Source of the DNA: Gemmobacter caeruleus
GTDB taxonomy: Bacteria > Pseudomonadota > Alphaproteobacteria > Rhodobacterales > Rhodobacteraceae
Assembly (NCBI RefSeq): GCF_008271655.1
Contig: NZ_VKKX01000011.1
Location: 558,001 to 622,000, forward strand
Length of the DNA: 64,000 bases
Direction: 5' to 3'
Shown piece by piece: positions 10,035-18,737 of the stretch. The notes beneath the pieces were generated by a model. The model was not told the origin of the DNA. It saw only the letters and a list, made by a program, of their open reading frames with translations, and searched no databases. How positions within the stretch are numbered: position 1 is the first letter of the stretch; each line of letters begins with the position of its first letter. The position numbers and the translations under genes were made by a program.

Positions 10035-10946
10035 ATGGGCAGTAGTTACGACGGATCGCCGGCAGCGCAGGCCGGCCCAGCCGAGGCCAATCCGGGAGAG
10101 GGCGACTCTTCCGAGGCGGCACGACAGGGTTTTTTCGGGCGACTTCTCTCTGCCTTTTCCTCCGCCGATCCGCCGGACGAGGCGCCCGCCGCCGCGACCC
10201 CGGTCGCGCCGCCGCCGGTGCAATTGCCGGGTCTGGCCAATCTGCGCAAGCTGCGGGTCGATGATGTGGCGATTCCCAAGGTCGATATCGCCGCCGTGCC
10301 GCTGGATATCGGCCGCGACGATCTGGTCGAGGTGTTCCGCGCCCAGGGCTTTTCACGCCTGCCGGTCTACAAGGGCACGATGGACCACCCGCAGGGGCTG
10401 GTGCTGCTCAAGGATCTGGCGTTGCAACATGGGTTCGGCAGCGGCGGGCGGTTCAGCCTGAAAAAGCTGCTGCGGCCGATCCTTTATGCGCCGCCCTCGA
10501 TGCCGCTGCATGTCCTGCTGCAAAAGATGCAGAAGGAGCGGGTGCATATGGCGCTGGTCATCGACGAATATGGCGGCGTGGACGGGCTGGTCACGATCGA
10601 GGATCTGATCGAGACCGTGATCGGCGAGATCGAGGACGAGCATGACGAGGAGGAGGGCAACCTGTGGAAGCAGGAAAAGCCCGGCGTCTGGATCATGCAA
10701 TCCACCGCCCCGCTGGACGAGGTGGAGGCCGAGATCGGCGTGAAGCTGCGCACCGATGCCGATGACGAGGAGATCGACACCCTGGGCGGGCTGGTCTTCC
10801 TGCGCACCGGCCGTGTGCCCGCGCGGGGCGAGATCGTGCCGCATGAAAGCGGGGTGGAATTCGAGGTGATGGATGCCGACCCGCGCCGGATCAAGCGGTT
10901 GCGGCTGCGGCTGCCCGATCTGCCGGCCGAAACCGTCGAGGCCTGA
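10035..10946 (+). CDS. CBS-domain hemolysin family protein (CorC/TlyC-like)
   Basis: The 303-residue cytosolic protein has a low-complexity Ala/Pro-rich N-terminus (1-65). Two CBS domains (about 70-190) follow, the second with the typical V-I-D-E-Y-G-G-V-D-G-L-V-T-I-E-D-L-I-E segment. A CorC_HlyC domain covers about 205-290 (T-L-G-G-L-V-F, G-R-V-P-x-x-G-E). The family is named for magnesium/cobalt efflux (CorC) or haemolysin (TlyC), but in this position it is a standard housekeeping gene of uncertain direct role. Its stop is immediately adjacent to the TTG start of lnt, so the two are translationally coupled. Confidence 0.93.
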   Translation: MGSSYDGSPAAQAGPAEANPGEGDSSEAARQGFFGRLLSAFSSADPPDEAPAAATPVAPPPVQLPGLANLRKLRVDDVAIPKVDIAAVPLDIGRDDLVEVFRAQGFSRLPVYKGTMDHPQGLVLLKDLALQHGFGSGGRFSLKKLLRPILYAPPSMPLHVLLQKMQKERVHMALVIDEYGGVDGLVTIEDLIETVIGEIEDEHDEEEGNLWKQEKPGVWIMQSTAPLDEVEAEIGVKLRTDADDEEIDTLGGLVFLRTGRVPARGEIVPHESGVEFEVMDADPRRIKRLRLRLPDLPAETVEA

Positions 10947-12419
10947 TTGATCCGCGCCCTGCGATCCCTGGTGCCGGCGCTGCTGCTGGGCGCGCTGGCG
11001 GCGGCGGGGCAGGCACCGCTGGGCGCCTGGTATCTGGCGCTGCCGGCCTTTGCCGGCATCGTGGCGCAGGTCGTGGCGGCGCGCGACGCGCGGCAGGCTG
11101 CCGCGCGGGCCTGGGCGGCGGGGCTGGGCCATTTCGCGCTGGCGCTGAGCTGGATCGTGCAGCCCTTTCTGGTCGAGCCTGAAACCTATGGCTGGATGGC
11201 GCCCTTTGCGCTGATCGGCCTTGCGGGGGGGCTGGCGCTGTTCTGGGCGGTGGCAGGCGCGCTGGCGGGGGGGCTTGCGGGCCGGGGCCGGCGCGCGTTC
11301 GCCTTTGCGCTGGCACTGACCGGGGCCGAGGCGTTGCGGGGTGTGGTGCTGACCGGCTTTCCCTGGGCGCTGCCCGGCCATATCTGGATCGACACGCCGG
11401 TCGCGCAGGCGGCGGCGCTGATCGGGGCCAACGGGCTGACGCTGCTGACACTCTATAGTGCGGCGGCTGTGGTGGCGCTGCCGGGCCTGTCGCGGGTCTT
11501 GCCCGTTCTGGTGCTGGCGGCGGTCTGGGGCGGTGGCGCCGCGCGGCTGGCCGCGCCCGAGCCCGCCGCGCCGGGCCTGACCTTCCGGCTGGTGCAGCCC
11601 AATGCCGAACAACACCTGAAATGGGATCCCGATCAGGCCGAACGGCTTTATCGCCGGCTGACCGCGCTGACCGCGCAAGGCCCGCGGCCCGATCTGGTGA
11701 TCTGGCCGGAAACCAGCCTGCCATATCTCTATGATCCGGGGGGCGAGGCGGTCGCGGGCGCGGTGGCGGCGGCGGGCGGTGCGCCGCTGGCCATGGGCGT
11801 GCAGCGGCTGGAAGGGGCGGCGGCTTTCAACAGCCTCGCGGTGATCGGCGCGGACGGGGTGCAGATCGCGCTTTATGACAAGGCGCATCTGGTGCCCTTT
11901 GGCGAATACATGCCCTTTGGCGAAAGGCTTCATGCCTGGTTCGGCATCAGCGCCTTTGCCGCCCGCCAGGGCTTTGGCTATGCGGCGGGACCGGGGCCGC
12001 GGGGGCTCGATCTCGGGCGGCTGGGCCGGGTGCTCCCGCTGATCTGCTATGAGGCGGTCTTTCCGCAAGAGGTGAACCAGCCCGAACCGCGGCCCGGCTG
12101 GCTGCTGCATATCACCAATGACGCCTGGTTCGGCACGCTGACCGGCCCGTTCCAGCATGCCGCGCTGGCGCGACTGCGCGCGGTGGAACAGGGGCTGCCG
12201 CTGGTGCGGGTGGCCAATACCGGCGTCACGCAGATGGTCGATGCCAGGGGCCGCGTCACCGCCGCGCTGCCCTTCGGGACCGAGGGCGCACTGGATGCGG
12301 CCCTTCCGGGCGCCTTGCCGCCCACCCCCTATCGCCGCCTGGGCGAGGTGCCCTTTGTGGTGTTGCTGTGCGGACTCGTCGCAACCCTGATCCGCCGCCG
12401 GCGCCGCCCCCGCGCTTGA
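10947..12419 (+). CDS. lnt: Apolipoprotein N-acyltransferase
   Basis: Lnt adds the third acyl chain to diacylated lipoproteins in the inner membrane. The 490-residue protein has N-terminal transmembrane helices (about 1-195), a periplasmic nitrilase-like domain (about 210-460) and a C-terminal helix. The catalytic triad is visible: Glu in W-P-E-T-S-L-P, Lys in [12 protein letters not shown] and Cys in I-C-Y-E-A-V-F-P. The start is TTG at 10947, directly after the corC-like TGA with no gap, and no better ATG lies upstream. The very basic R-R-R-R-R-P-R-A tail should stay cytosolic. Confidence 0.95.
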   Translation: MIRALRSLVPALLLGALAAAGQAPLGAWYLALPAFAGIVAQVVAARDARQAAARAWAAGLGHFALALSWIVQPFLVEPETYGWMAPFALIGLAGGLALFWAVAGALAGGLAGRGRRAFAFALALTGAEALRGVVLTGFPWALPGHIWIDTPVAQAAALIGANGLTLLTLYSAAAVVALPGLSRVLPVLVLAAVWGGGAARLAAPEPAAPGLTFRLVQPNAEQHLKWDPDQAERLYRRLTALTAQGPRPDLVIWPETSLPYLYDPGGEAVAGAVAAAGGAPLAMGVQRLEGAAAFNSLAVIGADGVQIALYDKAHLVPFGEYMPFGERLHAWFGISAFAARQGFGYAAGPGPRGLDLGRLGRVLPLICYEAVFPQEVNQPEPRPGWLLHITNDAWFGTLTGPFQHAALARLRAVEQGLPLVRVANTGVTQMVDARGRVTAALPFGTEGALDAALPGALPPTPYRRLGEVPFVVLLCGLVATLIRRRRRPRA

Positions 12420-12455
12420 CCTCCCCGCGGCGCGGGCGTAACCCGTGCCATCGAA

Positions 12456-12501
12456 CCGTCACAACGGCTTCCTGGCGTGACGGGGATCAATCAACGGAGC
12501 A
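12456..12501 (+). promoter_or_regulatory. SAM/SAH-type riboswitch controlling metK
   Basis: The leader holds a 7-bp stem, CCGTCAC (12456-12462) with GTGACGG (12477-12483), enclosing ACGGCTTCCTGGC. This matches the published SAM/SAH riboswitch core as I remember it. Downstream GGAGC (12496-12500) can pair with GCTTCC in the loop (12467-12472), forming the class's H-type pseudoknot. That same GGAGC is the Shine-Dalgarno sequence of metK, 8 nt before its ATG. Ligand binding should therefore hide the ribosome site and repress metK when SAM is high. The class is known mainly from Rhodobacterales metK leaders. Confidence 0.9.
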
Positions 12502-12508
12502 CTTCCCC

Positions 12509-13675
12509 ATGAGCAGACTGAACTACGTCTTCACCTCGGAATCCGTTTCCGAGGGGCACCCTGACAAGGTGTGCGACCGCATCTCGGATTCGGTGCTGGA
12601 TGCCTTCCTGACCGAGGAACCCAATGCCCGCGTCGCCTGTGAAACCTTCGCCACCACCAATCGTGTCGTCGTCGGCGGCGAGGTCGGGCTGTCCGACAAG
12701 AAGAAGCTGCGGGAGATGCTGGACGGCGTCGAACAGATCGTGCGCGATTGCGTGCGCGATATCGGCTATGAACAGGACGAGTTTCACTGGGCCACGCTGA
12801 AGGTGAAGAACCACCTGCACAAGCAATCGGCCCATATCGCCCAGGGCGTCGATCGTGATGGCGCGGGCGATCAGGGCATCATGTTCGGTTACGCCTGCCG
12901 CGAGACGCCGGAACTGATGCCGGCGCCGATCCAATACGCCCATGCCATCCTGCGCCGCCTGGCCGAGGTGCGCAAATCCGGCCAGGAGCCGACGCTGCGC
13001 CCGGATGCCAAATCGCAGCTCTCGCTGCGCTATGAAGGCGGCAAGCCGGTCGAGGTGACCTCGATCGTGCTCTCGACCCAGCATGAAAGCGAAAGCCAGA
13101 CCTCCGACGATATCCGCGCCATCGTGGAACCCTATATCCGCGAAGTGCTGCCCTCGGGCTGGATCACCGACAAGACCGAATGGTGGGTGAACCCGACCGG
13201 CACCTTCGTGATCGGCGGGCCGGATGGCGATGCCGGGCTGACCGGGCGCAAGATCATCGTCGATACCTATGGCGGCGCGGCCCCGCATGGCGGCGGCGCG
13301 TTTTCGGGGAAAGACCCGACCAAGGTGGACCGCTCGGCCGCCTATGCCGCGCGCTATCTGGCCAAGAACGTGGTCGCCGCGGGCCTCGCGGATCGCTGCA
13401 CGCTTCAGGTCAGCTATGCGATCGGCGTGGCGAAACCGCTGTCGATCTATGTCGATACCCATGGCACGGGCCAGGTGGACGAGGCCGTGATCGAACGCGC
13501 CGTGGCGGAGTGCATGGACCTGACCCCGCGCGGCATCCGTGAACACCTGGCGCTGAACCGCCCGATCTACGCCCGGACGGCCGCCTATGGCCATTTCGGC
13601 CGCGCCCCCGAAGCCGATGGCGGCTTCAGCTGGGAACGGACGGATCTGGTCGAGGCGCTGAAAAAGGCGGTGTGA
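12509..13675 (+). CDS. metK: S-adenosylmethionine synthetase
   Basis: MetK makes SAM from ATP and methionine. The 388-residue protein shows the N-terminal [14 protein letters not shown]. The hexapeptide-like [11 protein letters not shown] and the P-loop-like [16 protein letters not shown] are also present. Translation starts at 12509 behind the riboswitch-embedded GGAGC. A hairpin terminator follows. In relatives I remember, trmB lies directly downstream; here it does not, and a gene-free repeat region follows. Confidence 0.98.
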   Translation: MSRLNYVFTSESVSEGHPDKVCDRISDSVLDAFLTEEPNARVACETFATTNRVVVGGEVGLSDKKKLREMLDGVEQIVRDCVRDIGYEQDEFHWATLKVKNHLHKQSAHIAQGVDRDGAGDQGIMFGYACRETPELMPAPIQYAHAILRRLAEVRKSGQEPTLRPDAKSQLSLRYEGGKPVEVTSIVLSTQHESESQTSDDIRAIVEPYIREVLPSGWITDKTEWWVNPTGTFVIGGPDGDAGLTGRKIIVDTYGGAAPHGGGAFSGKDPTKVDRSAAYAARYLAKNVVAAGLADRCTLQVSYAIGVAKPLSIYVDTHGTGQVDEAVIERAVAECMDLTPRGIREHLALNRPIYARTAAYGHFGRAPEADGGFSWERTDLVEALKKAV

Positions 13676-13741
13676 CCCGAATGGCAGGGGCCTTCGCCGG
13701 GGGCATCGAGCCCCCGTCAAAGGCGTTGCCACGGATGACGG

Positions 13742-13767
13742 GGCCCGGTCACCACGACCGGGCCTTT
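13742..13767 (+). terminator. Rho-independent terminator of metK
   Basis: GGCCCGGTC (13742-13750) and GACCGGGCC (13756-13764) pair perfectly around ACCAC and are followed by TTT. Confidence 0.75.
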
Positions 13768-13790
13768 CGCATATGGCGCGGGCGCAAGGT

Positions 13791-13812
13791 GAGTATTTGC
13801 ACAAGGAGCAAG
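13791..13812 (+). repeat. Intergenic repeat, copy A
   Basis: GAGTATTT-GCA-CAAGGAGCAA matches, in inverted orientation, the element at 13968-13989 (shared pattern GAGTATTTnnnCAAGnAGCAA). Short elements of this type are common between genes in Rhodobacterales. No function is known to me. Confidence 0.55.
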
Positions 13813-13967
13813 ACGCATAACGCTTTGTTAACCTCGACCGGGTCATATGACAGTGCGGTACAGGGGGGAGCCCCGATGACCGTCAAGGAGCAAAGCCGCC
13901 CCGGCGCCGTGTGAAGCGCTCACATGGGTTGAAACGAGACCCCGTGCCGCCGGGGCGCATCCTTGCC

Positions 13968-13989
13968 TTTGCTTCTTGCCGAAATACTC
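13968..13989 (-). repeat. Intergenic repeat, copy B (inverted relative to copy A)
   Basis: On the minus strand this reads GAGTATTT-CGG-CAAGAAGCAA and agrees with copy A except in the three-base spacer and one or two other positions. The two copies face each other across 155 bp. Confidence 0.55.
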
Positions 13990-14083
13990 CCGCCGGAGGC
14001 AAAGCCCGAGGGGGCGGGCGCAGCCCGGCACCGAGAGGAAAGGCTTGCGCCGCAGGCGCTCCTTGCAAGAAGCGCTGGTGGCA

Positions 14084-15592
14084 TTATTCGCCGCGGGGGA
14101 AGCGCTTGTTTTCCTCCAGCACGTTGAGGTCCATATGGTTGCGCATGTAGCGTTCCGAGGCCGCGCGCAGGGGTTGGTAATCCCAGGGGAAATAGCTGCC
14201 ATTGCGCAGTGCTTCGTAGACCACCCAGCGGCGGGCCTGGCTTTCGCGGACCTCGGCGTCATAGCGGTTCAGATCCCAGCGGGCCTCGGCCATGGCGCGG
14301 AAATGCGCAAGCGTGCCGGCATGTGCCGGGTCTTGCGCAAGGTTGCTGCGTTCCTCGACATCCGTCTCCAGGTCGAACAGCAGTTCCGGGTCTACGAGGC
14401 AGCGCACATATTTCCAGCGGCCTTCGCGCAGGCAGACCAGCGGCGTGATACTGCCCTCGGCCGCATATTCCATCGCGACCGGGCTGGTGCGGTCAAAGCC
14501 CCTGGCCAGCGGCACCAGGCTTTCGCCATCGGTCCAGGGCATGACCTCATCCATCGAGATGCCGGCCAGATCGCACAGCGTGGGCGTCACGTCGATGGTG
14601 CAGACCGGGGTTTCCACCCGGCCTGGCTCCAGCCCCGGGGCGGCGATCATCAGCGGCACGCGGGCAGAGCCTTCGAAGAAGTTCATCTTGAACCACAGCC
14701 CGCGCCGGCCCAGCATCTCGCCGTGATCCGAGACGAAGATGATGATCGCCTCTTGTCGCGTCGCCTCCAGCGTGTCGAGGATCTCGCCGATCTTGGCATC
14801 GACGTAAGAGATATTGGCGAAATAGCCCTGCCGCGCGCGGCGGATATGGTCGGGCGTCACCTCCAGCCCGCGCCAGTCGCAGGCATCCATCAGGCGTTGC
14901 GAATGGGGGTCCATCTCCTCATAGGCGAGGGCCTCAGGCGGGTCGAGGTGCTGGCAGCCCTCATAGAGATCCCAGTATTTGCGGCGGGCGACAAAGGGGT
15001 CATGCGGGTGGGTGAAACTGGCGCAAAGTGCCCAGGGCCGCCCGTCCTGCCCGCGCGACAGGCCGTAGATCTTCTGCACCGCCTGAAAGCACACGTCGTC
15101 ATCATATTCCAGCTGGTTGGTGATCTCGGCCACGCCGGCGCCGGTGACCGAACCGAGGTTGTGATACCACCAGTCGATCCGCTCGCCCGGTTTGCGGTAA
15201 TCCGGGGTCCAGCCGAAATCGGCGGGGTAGATATCGGTGGTCAGCCGTTCCTCAAAACCGTGGAGCTGGTCGGGGCCGACGAAATGCATCTTGCCCGACA
15301 GGGCGGTCTGGTATCCGGCGCGGCGCAGGTGATGGGCGAAGGTCGGGATGTCCGAGGTGAATTCGGCGGCATTGTCATAGACCCGGGTGCGGCGCGGCAG
15401 TTGACCGGACATGAAACTGGCCCGCGCCGGCGCGCAAAGCGGCGAGGCGGTATAGGCATTGGCAAAGCGGACCGAGCGTTCGGCCAACCGTCTGAGGTTG
15501 GGCGCATGCAGCCAGTCGGCCGGGCCATCGGGAAACAGGGTTCCCGTCAGCTGATCCACCATCAGAATGAGGATATTGGGCCGATACGCCAT
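14084..15592 (-). CDS. betC: Choline-sulfatase
   Basis: BetC hydrolyses choline-O-sulfate to choline and sulfate in the cytosol, feeding glycine-betaine synthesis and sulfur supply. The 502-residue product has the usual length. It opens with the metal-binding P-N-I-L-I-L-M-V-D-Q-L-T-G-T. The formylglycine motif is C-A-P-A-R in S-P-L-C-A-P-A-R-A-S-F-M-S-G. The S-G-K-M-H-F-V-G-P-D-Q-L-H-G-F-E and V-S-D-H-G-E-M-L-G segments and the R-R-W-V-V-Y-E-A-L-R-N-G tail are typical of BetC. The start at 15592 is the family N-terminus. It is divergent from a LysR gene 93 bp away, the classical regulator arrangement. betIBA and a choline transporter are not in the window. Confidence 0.93.
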   Translation of the reverse strand: MAYRPNILILMVDQLTGTLFPDGPADWLHAPNLRRLAERSVRFANAYTASPLCAPARASFMSGQLPRRTRVYDNAAEFTSDIPTFAHHLRRAGYQTALSGKMHFVGPDQLHGFEERLTTDIYPADFGWTPDYRKPGERIDWWYHNLGSVTGAGVAEITNQLEYDDDVCFQAVQKIYGLSRGQDGRPWALCASFTHPHDPFVARRKYWDLYEGCQHLDPPEALAYEEMDPHSQRLMDACDWRGLEVTPDHIRRARQGYFANISYVDAKIGEILDTLEATRQEAIIIFVSDHGEMLGRRGLWFKMNFFEGSARVPLMIAAPGLEPGRVETPVCTIDVTPTLCDLAGISMDEVMPWTDGESLVPLARGFDRTSPVAMEYAAEGSITPLVCLREGRWKYVRCLVDPELLFDLETDVEERSNLAQDPAHAGTLAHFRAMAEARWDLNRYDAEVRESQARRWVVYEALRNGSYFPWDYQPLRAASERYMRNHMDLNVLEENKRFPRGE

Positions 15593-15623
15593 CTTTCGCC
15601 GCCTTTCGCATGTGCTACCATTG

Positions 15624-15634
15624 ATCCACTGGAT
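15624..15634. promoter_or_regulatory. Possible LysR operator between betC and its regulator
   Basis: The short palindrome ATCCA-C-TGGAT lies in the 93-bp divergent promoter region. It fits the inverted-repeat style of LysR-type sites. A direct repeat ATTTCGATG occurs nearer the LysR start. This is assigned by position and symmetry only. Confidence 0.35.
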
Positions 15635-15685
15635 AGCTGATTCAGAAAAGGCAGGGAATTTCGATGTTTTGCATAAACAATTTCG

Positions 15686-16555
15686 ATGCAACTTGATCCT
15701 GCCGCCCTGCGGGTGATCGAGGCGGTGGCCCGGCATGGCACGCTGACACGCGCCGGGGCGGCGCTTGGCCTGTCGCAACCGGCGATCAGCTATCAGCTGC
15801 GCCGGGCCGAGGAAAATCTGGGGCTTGTGCTGTTTCAGCGGTCGCGGGCGGGATGCCGGCCCAGCCCGGCAGGCGAGGTGCTGTTGCGCGGTCTGCTGCC
15901 GGCGCTGGCGCAGATCGACGCCAGCATCGCCGAGGCGCAGGCGCTGGCGCGCGTGCCGGCGCTGCGCATCCTGACCGATTTCGGGTTCGCCGGCCTGTGG
16001 CTGATGCCCCGGCTGGCCCGGTTCCGCGCGCGCCATCCCGAGGTGGAGGTGCAGATCACCGCCGCGCAGGAACAGCGCGCCCCGCGTCCGGGCGAGGTGG
16101 CGATCCGCTTTGCCCGGGCGGGTGATCTGGAGGGCTGGCTCTTGCTGGCGGAACGGGTGGTGCCGGTTTGCAGCCCCGGCTGGCTGGCCGGGCGCAGCGG
16201 GACGGAAACGCCCGAGACCATCGCCGGGCAGGTGCTGTTGCATCTCGATGCGCCTGACGAGGCGCGCTGGATCACCTGGGCGGGCTGGTTCGCTGCGCAT
16301 GGGCTGCGCCGCGGGCGGCGGCCGGGCGAGCTGGGCCTGAACACCTACGACTTCGTGGTGCAGGCGGCGCTATCGGGGCAGGGCATCGCCCTGGGGTGGC
16401 GCCCGCTGATCGACCCGCATCTGGCCAGCGGCGCGCTGGTCGCCCTGGGGCCGGAAATGGTGCGCGAACAATCGGGCTATTGGGTGGAGGCGCCGGGGCT
16501 TGAGACCGCCGCGCATCGCACCTTGGCGAACTGGTTGCGCGAGGAGGCGGGGTGA
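15686..16555 (+). CDS. LysR-family regulator, divergent from choline-sulfatase
   Basis: The 289-residue protein has an N-terminal winged HTH (about 3-62, with T-R-A-G-A-A-L-G-L-S-Q-P-A-I-S-Y-Q-L-R-R-A-E). A LysR substrate-binding domain (about 88-285) follows. Divergent placement from betC suggests that it controls choline-sulfate use, and it resembles the LysR regulators often paired with betC. Its stop lies 95 bp before a CocE/NonD hydrolase gene that begins the following transport cluster, so it could regulate that as well. Confidence 0.9.
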   Translation: MQLDPAALRVIEAVARHGTLTRAGAALGLSQPAISYQLRRAEENLGLVLFQRSRAGCRPSPAGEVLLRGLLPALAQIDASIAEAQALARVPALRILTDFGFAGLWLMPRLARFRARHPEVEVQITAAQEQRAPRPGEVAIRFARAGDLEGWLLLAERVVPVCSPGWLAGRSGTETPETIAGQVLLHLDAPDEARWITWAGWFAAHGLRRGRRPGELGLNTYDFVVQAALSGQGIALGWRPLIDPHLASGALVALGPEMVREQSGYWVEAPGLETAAHRTLANWLREEAG

Positions 16556-16561
16556 TATATG

Positions 16562-16586
16562 TTTCGCGACATGTCGTGTCGCAAAA
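16562..16586. promoter_or_regulatory. Inverted repeat in front of the hydrolase/transport cluster
   Basis: TTTCGCGACA (16562-16571) and TGTCGCAAAA (16577-16586) form 10-bp arms with one mismatch around 5 nt. They sit 64 bp before the hydrolase ATG. A half-site TTGCGACA recurs at 18644-18651, just upstream of the binding-protein gene. The spacing and recurrence suggest a regulator site. The regulator is unknown. Confidence 0.45.
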
Positions 16587-16649
16587 CAACATGATCTGGC
16601 CCGCCGCGCTTTCTACCCCTTGGAAAGCACCCATTCCGCAGAGGCCGTC

Positions 16650-18638
16650 ATGACCCCCGTTCCAGCCATTCCCCTGTCCGACCTGCCGCATCGCCTGACC
16701 GAGGTGGCGGATATGCGCATTCCGATGCCCGACGGGATCACCCTGTCGGCCCGGGTCTGGATGCCCGAGGATGCGCCGTCCCGCCCCGTGCCGGCGGTGC
16801 TGGAATACATCCCCTATCGCAAGCGCGACGGCACCCTGCCGCGGGATGAGCTGATGCACCCCTATGTCGCGGGTCATGGCTATGCCTGCGTCCGGGTGGA
16901 CATGCGCGGCAATGGCGACAGCGAAGGGTTGATGACCGACGAATACAGCCAGCAGGAAATGGACGACGCGCTGTCGGTCATCGGCTGGCTGGCGGCGCAG
17001 CCCTGGTGCAGCGGCGCCGTGGGCATGATGGGCAAAAGCTGGGGCGGCTTCAACTGCCTGCAAGCGGCGTTCAACGGCCATCCGGCGCTGAAGGCGGTGC
17101 TGTCGGTCTGTTCGACCAGCGACCGTTTCGCCGATGACATCCATTTCAAGGGCGGCTGCCTGCTGGGGGAAAACATCGGCTGGGGCGCGGTCATGCTGTC
17201 GTTTTCGTCGCGCCCGGCCGACCCGGCGCTGCGGCCCGACTGGCGCGACGACTGGCTGGCGCGGCTGGAGGCCGAGCCGTTCCTCGCCCCCCGCTGGGCC
17301 AGCCATCAAAGCCGCGACGCCTATTGGCGCCATGGCTCGATCTGCGAGGATTGGGCGCGCATGACGGTGCCGGTGCTGAATATCGGCGGCTGGGCCGACA
17401 ATTACCTGAACACGCTGGGGCAGGTCATGGCGCATCATCGCGGTGTGGGGCAGGGGCTGATGGGGCCTTGGGTCCACCAATACCCGCATAGCGCGGTGCC
17501 GGGGCCGCAGATCGGCTTTCTGCAACTGGCGATCCGCTGGTGGGATCGCTGGCTCAAGGGCATCGAAAATGGCGCCGAGGCCGATCCGCGATACCGCGCC
17601 TACATGCTGCATTCGCAGCCGGTTTCGGCAGCGCCGGCCTTTCGCGCCGGGCATTGGGTGGCCGAACCCGACTGGCCGCACAGCGACCGGCGGTCGGCGC
17701 GGCCGGTCGATCTGGCCGGGCTGGAGGGGCGCACGATCTGCACGCCGCAGCATCTGGGCATGCATGCGGGCGAATATTTCCCGATGGGGATGAATGCCGA
17801 ACTGCCCGGCGACCAGCGGGACGAGGATGCGATGTCGGTCTGTCTCGATCTGGACATGCCCGAGGGGATCGACCTCTTGGGCCGCCCGCGCCTGAACCTG
17901 CGGCTGCGCAGCGACCAGCCCTTTGCCCATCTGATCGCCCGGCTTTGCGACGTGGCGCCCGACGGCAGTTCGACCCGGATCACCCATGGCATCCTGAACC
18001 TGCGCCATCGCGACAGCATGGCCGACCCCGCGCCGGTGCCGGTGGACCGGGCCTTTGACGTGGTGCTGGATCTGGACGAGACGGGCTATCGCCTGGCGCC
18101 CGGGCACCGGCTGCGGCTGGCGCTTTCGACGACCTACTGGCCCTTTGTCTGGCCCGCGCCGGTCGCGGCGACCCTGACCGTGCAGGGGGGGGCGCTGACC
18201 TTGCCCGTCCATCAGGGCAGCCGCGGCGACGAATGGGTGCCGCCGCCGCCCCAGACCGCGCCGGCCTGGCGGCATGAGGTGCGGCGCCCCGGCCATTCCA
18301 CCCGCCGCATCGCGCAGGATCTCCTGACCGGCCAGTGGGAACTGATCGTGGAGGAGGATACCGGCGATACCGAAAACCTCGATCACGGGCTGGTCTCGGG
18401 CGAGACGGTGCGTGAGGTCTGGCGCATCCATCCCGACGACCCGCTCAGCGCGCGGGTCGAGATCACCTATGAACAGCGGCTGTCGCGGGGCGACTGGTCG
18501 GTGCGGACGCGAGCCGAGGCGCGGCTCGAATCAGCGGCTGATGTGTTGCGCCATTCCGCCCGGCTTGAGGCCTGGGAAGGCGAGACTCGGGCCTTTACGC
18601 GCGAGTATTTTGACAACACCCAACGCGACCATGTGTAG
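16650..18638 (+). CDS. CocE/NonD-family serine hydrolase (S15-like)
   Basis: This is an alpha/beta hydrolase related to X-Pro dipeptidyl-peptidases, cocaine esterase and glutaryl-7-ACA acylase. It probably acts on an amide or ester in the cytosol, as no signal peptide is seen. The 662-residue protein has R-V-D-M-R-G-N-G-D-S-E-G and nucleophile Ser130 in G-M-M-G-K-S-W-G-G. A probable acid lies in G-G-W-A-D-N-Y and a probable His in G-P-W-V-H-Q-Y. A C-terminal beta-sandwich (PepX_C, about 380-640) follows. The ATG at 16650 is chosen over an in-frame start inside the LysR gene. The peptide-type ABC transporter downstream suggests that the imported compound is its substrate. Confidence 0.88.
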   Translation: MTPVPAIPLSDLPHRLTEVADMRIPMPDGITLSARVWMPEDAPSRPVPAVLEYIPYRKRDGTLPRDELMHPYVAGHGYACVRVDMRGNGDSEGLMTDEYSQQEMDDALSVIGWLAAQPWCSGAVGMMGKSWGGFNCLQAAFNGHPALKAVLSVCSTSDRFADDIHFKGGCLLGENIGWGAVMLSFSSRPADPALRPDWRDDWLARLEAEPFLAPRWASHQSRDAYWRHGSICEDWARMTVPVLNIGGWADNYLNTLGQVMAHHRGVGQGLMGPWVHQYPHSAVPGPQIGFLQLAIRWWDRWLKGIENGAEADPRYRAYMLHSQPVSAAPAFRAGHWVAEPDWPHSDRRSARPVDLAGLEGRTICTPQHLGMHAGEYFPMGMNAELPGDQRDEDAMSVCLDLDMPEGIDLLGRPRLNLRLRSDQPFAHLIARLCDVAPDGSSTRITHGILNLRHRDSMADPAPVPVDRAFDVVLDLDETGYRLAPGHRLRLALSTTYWPFVWPAPVAATLTVQGGALTLPVHQGSRGDEWVPPPPQTAPAWRHEVRRPGHSTRRIAQDLLTGQWELIVEEDTGDTENLDHGLVSGETVREVWRIHPDDPLSARVEITYEQRLSRGDWSVRTRAEARLESAADVLRHSARLEAWEGETRAFTREYFDNTQRDHV

Positions 18639-18737
18639 GAATATTGCGACATCGCGGGCGGAAATAAACAGTTTACGCATGCCGGCCCTTGGCCCCATGC
18701 TAACGCAAACATCAAAAAACCTACAGGGAGTGACGAA

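Larger units (their letters stand above)
13676..14083. other. Gene-free junction after metK with terminator and repeats
   Basis: These 408 bp between metK and the convergent sulfatase gene show no credible coding frame. They contain a CGGGGGC/GCCCCCG hairpin (13698-13716) and the metK terminator (13742-13767). Two inverted copies of an intergenic repeat follow (13791-13812 and 13968-13989), then G/C-rich low-complexity sequence. A 12-codon frame at 13876 behind GGGGGGAG is too short to call. Confidence 0.6.

Noticed and set aside
10353-12158. 601-codon minus-strand frame opposite corC-like and lnt
   Set aside because: It shows no family motifs and is rich in Arg/Gln/Pro, as expected for antisense of GC-rich genes.
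13672-13914. 80-codon frame after metK and a 12-codon frame at 13876
   Set aside because: The first overlaps the metK stop and passes through the terminator hairpin. The second is too short, although GGGGGGAG precedes it.
15593-16300. In-frame upstream extension of betC across the LysR gene
   Set aside because: The family N-terminus is at 15592, and the extension is antisense to the LysR coding sequence.
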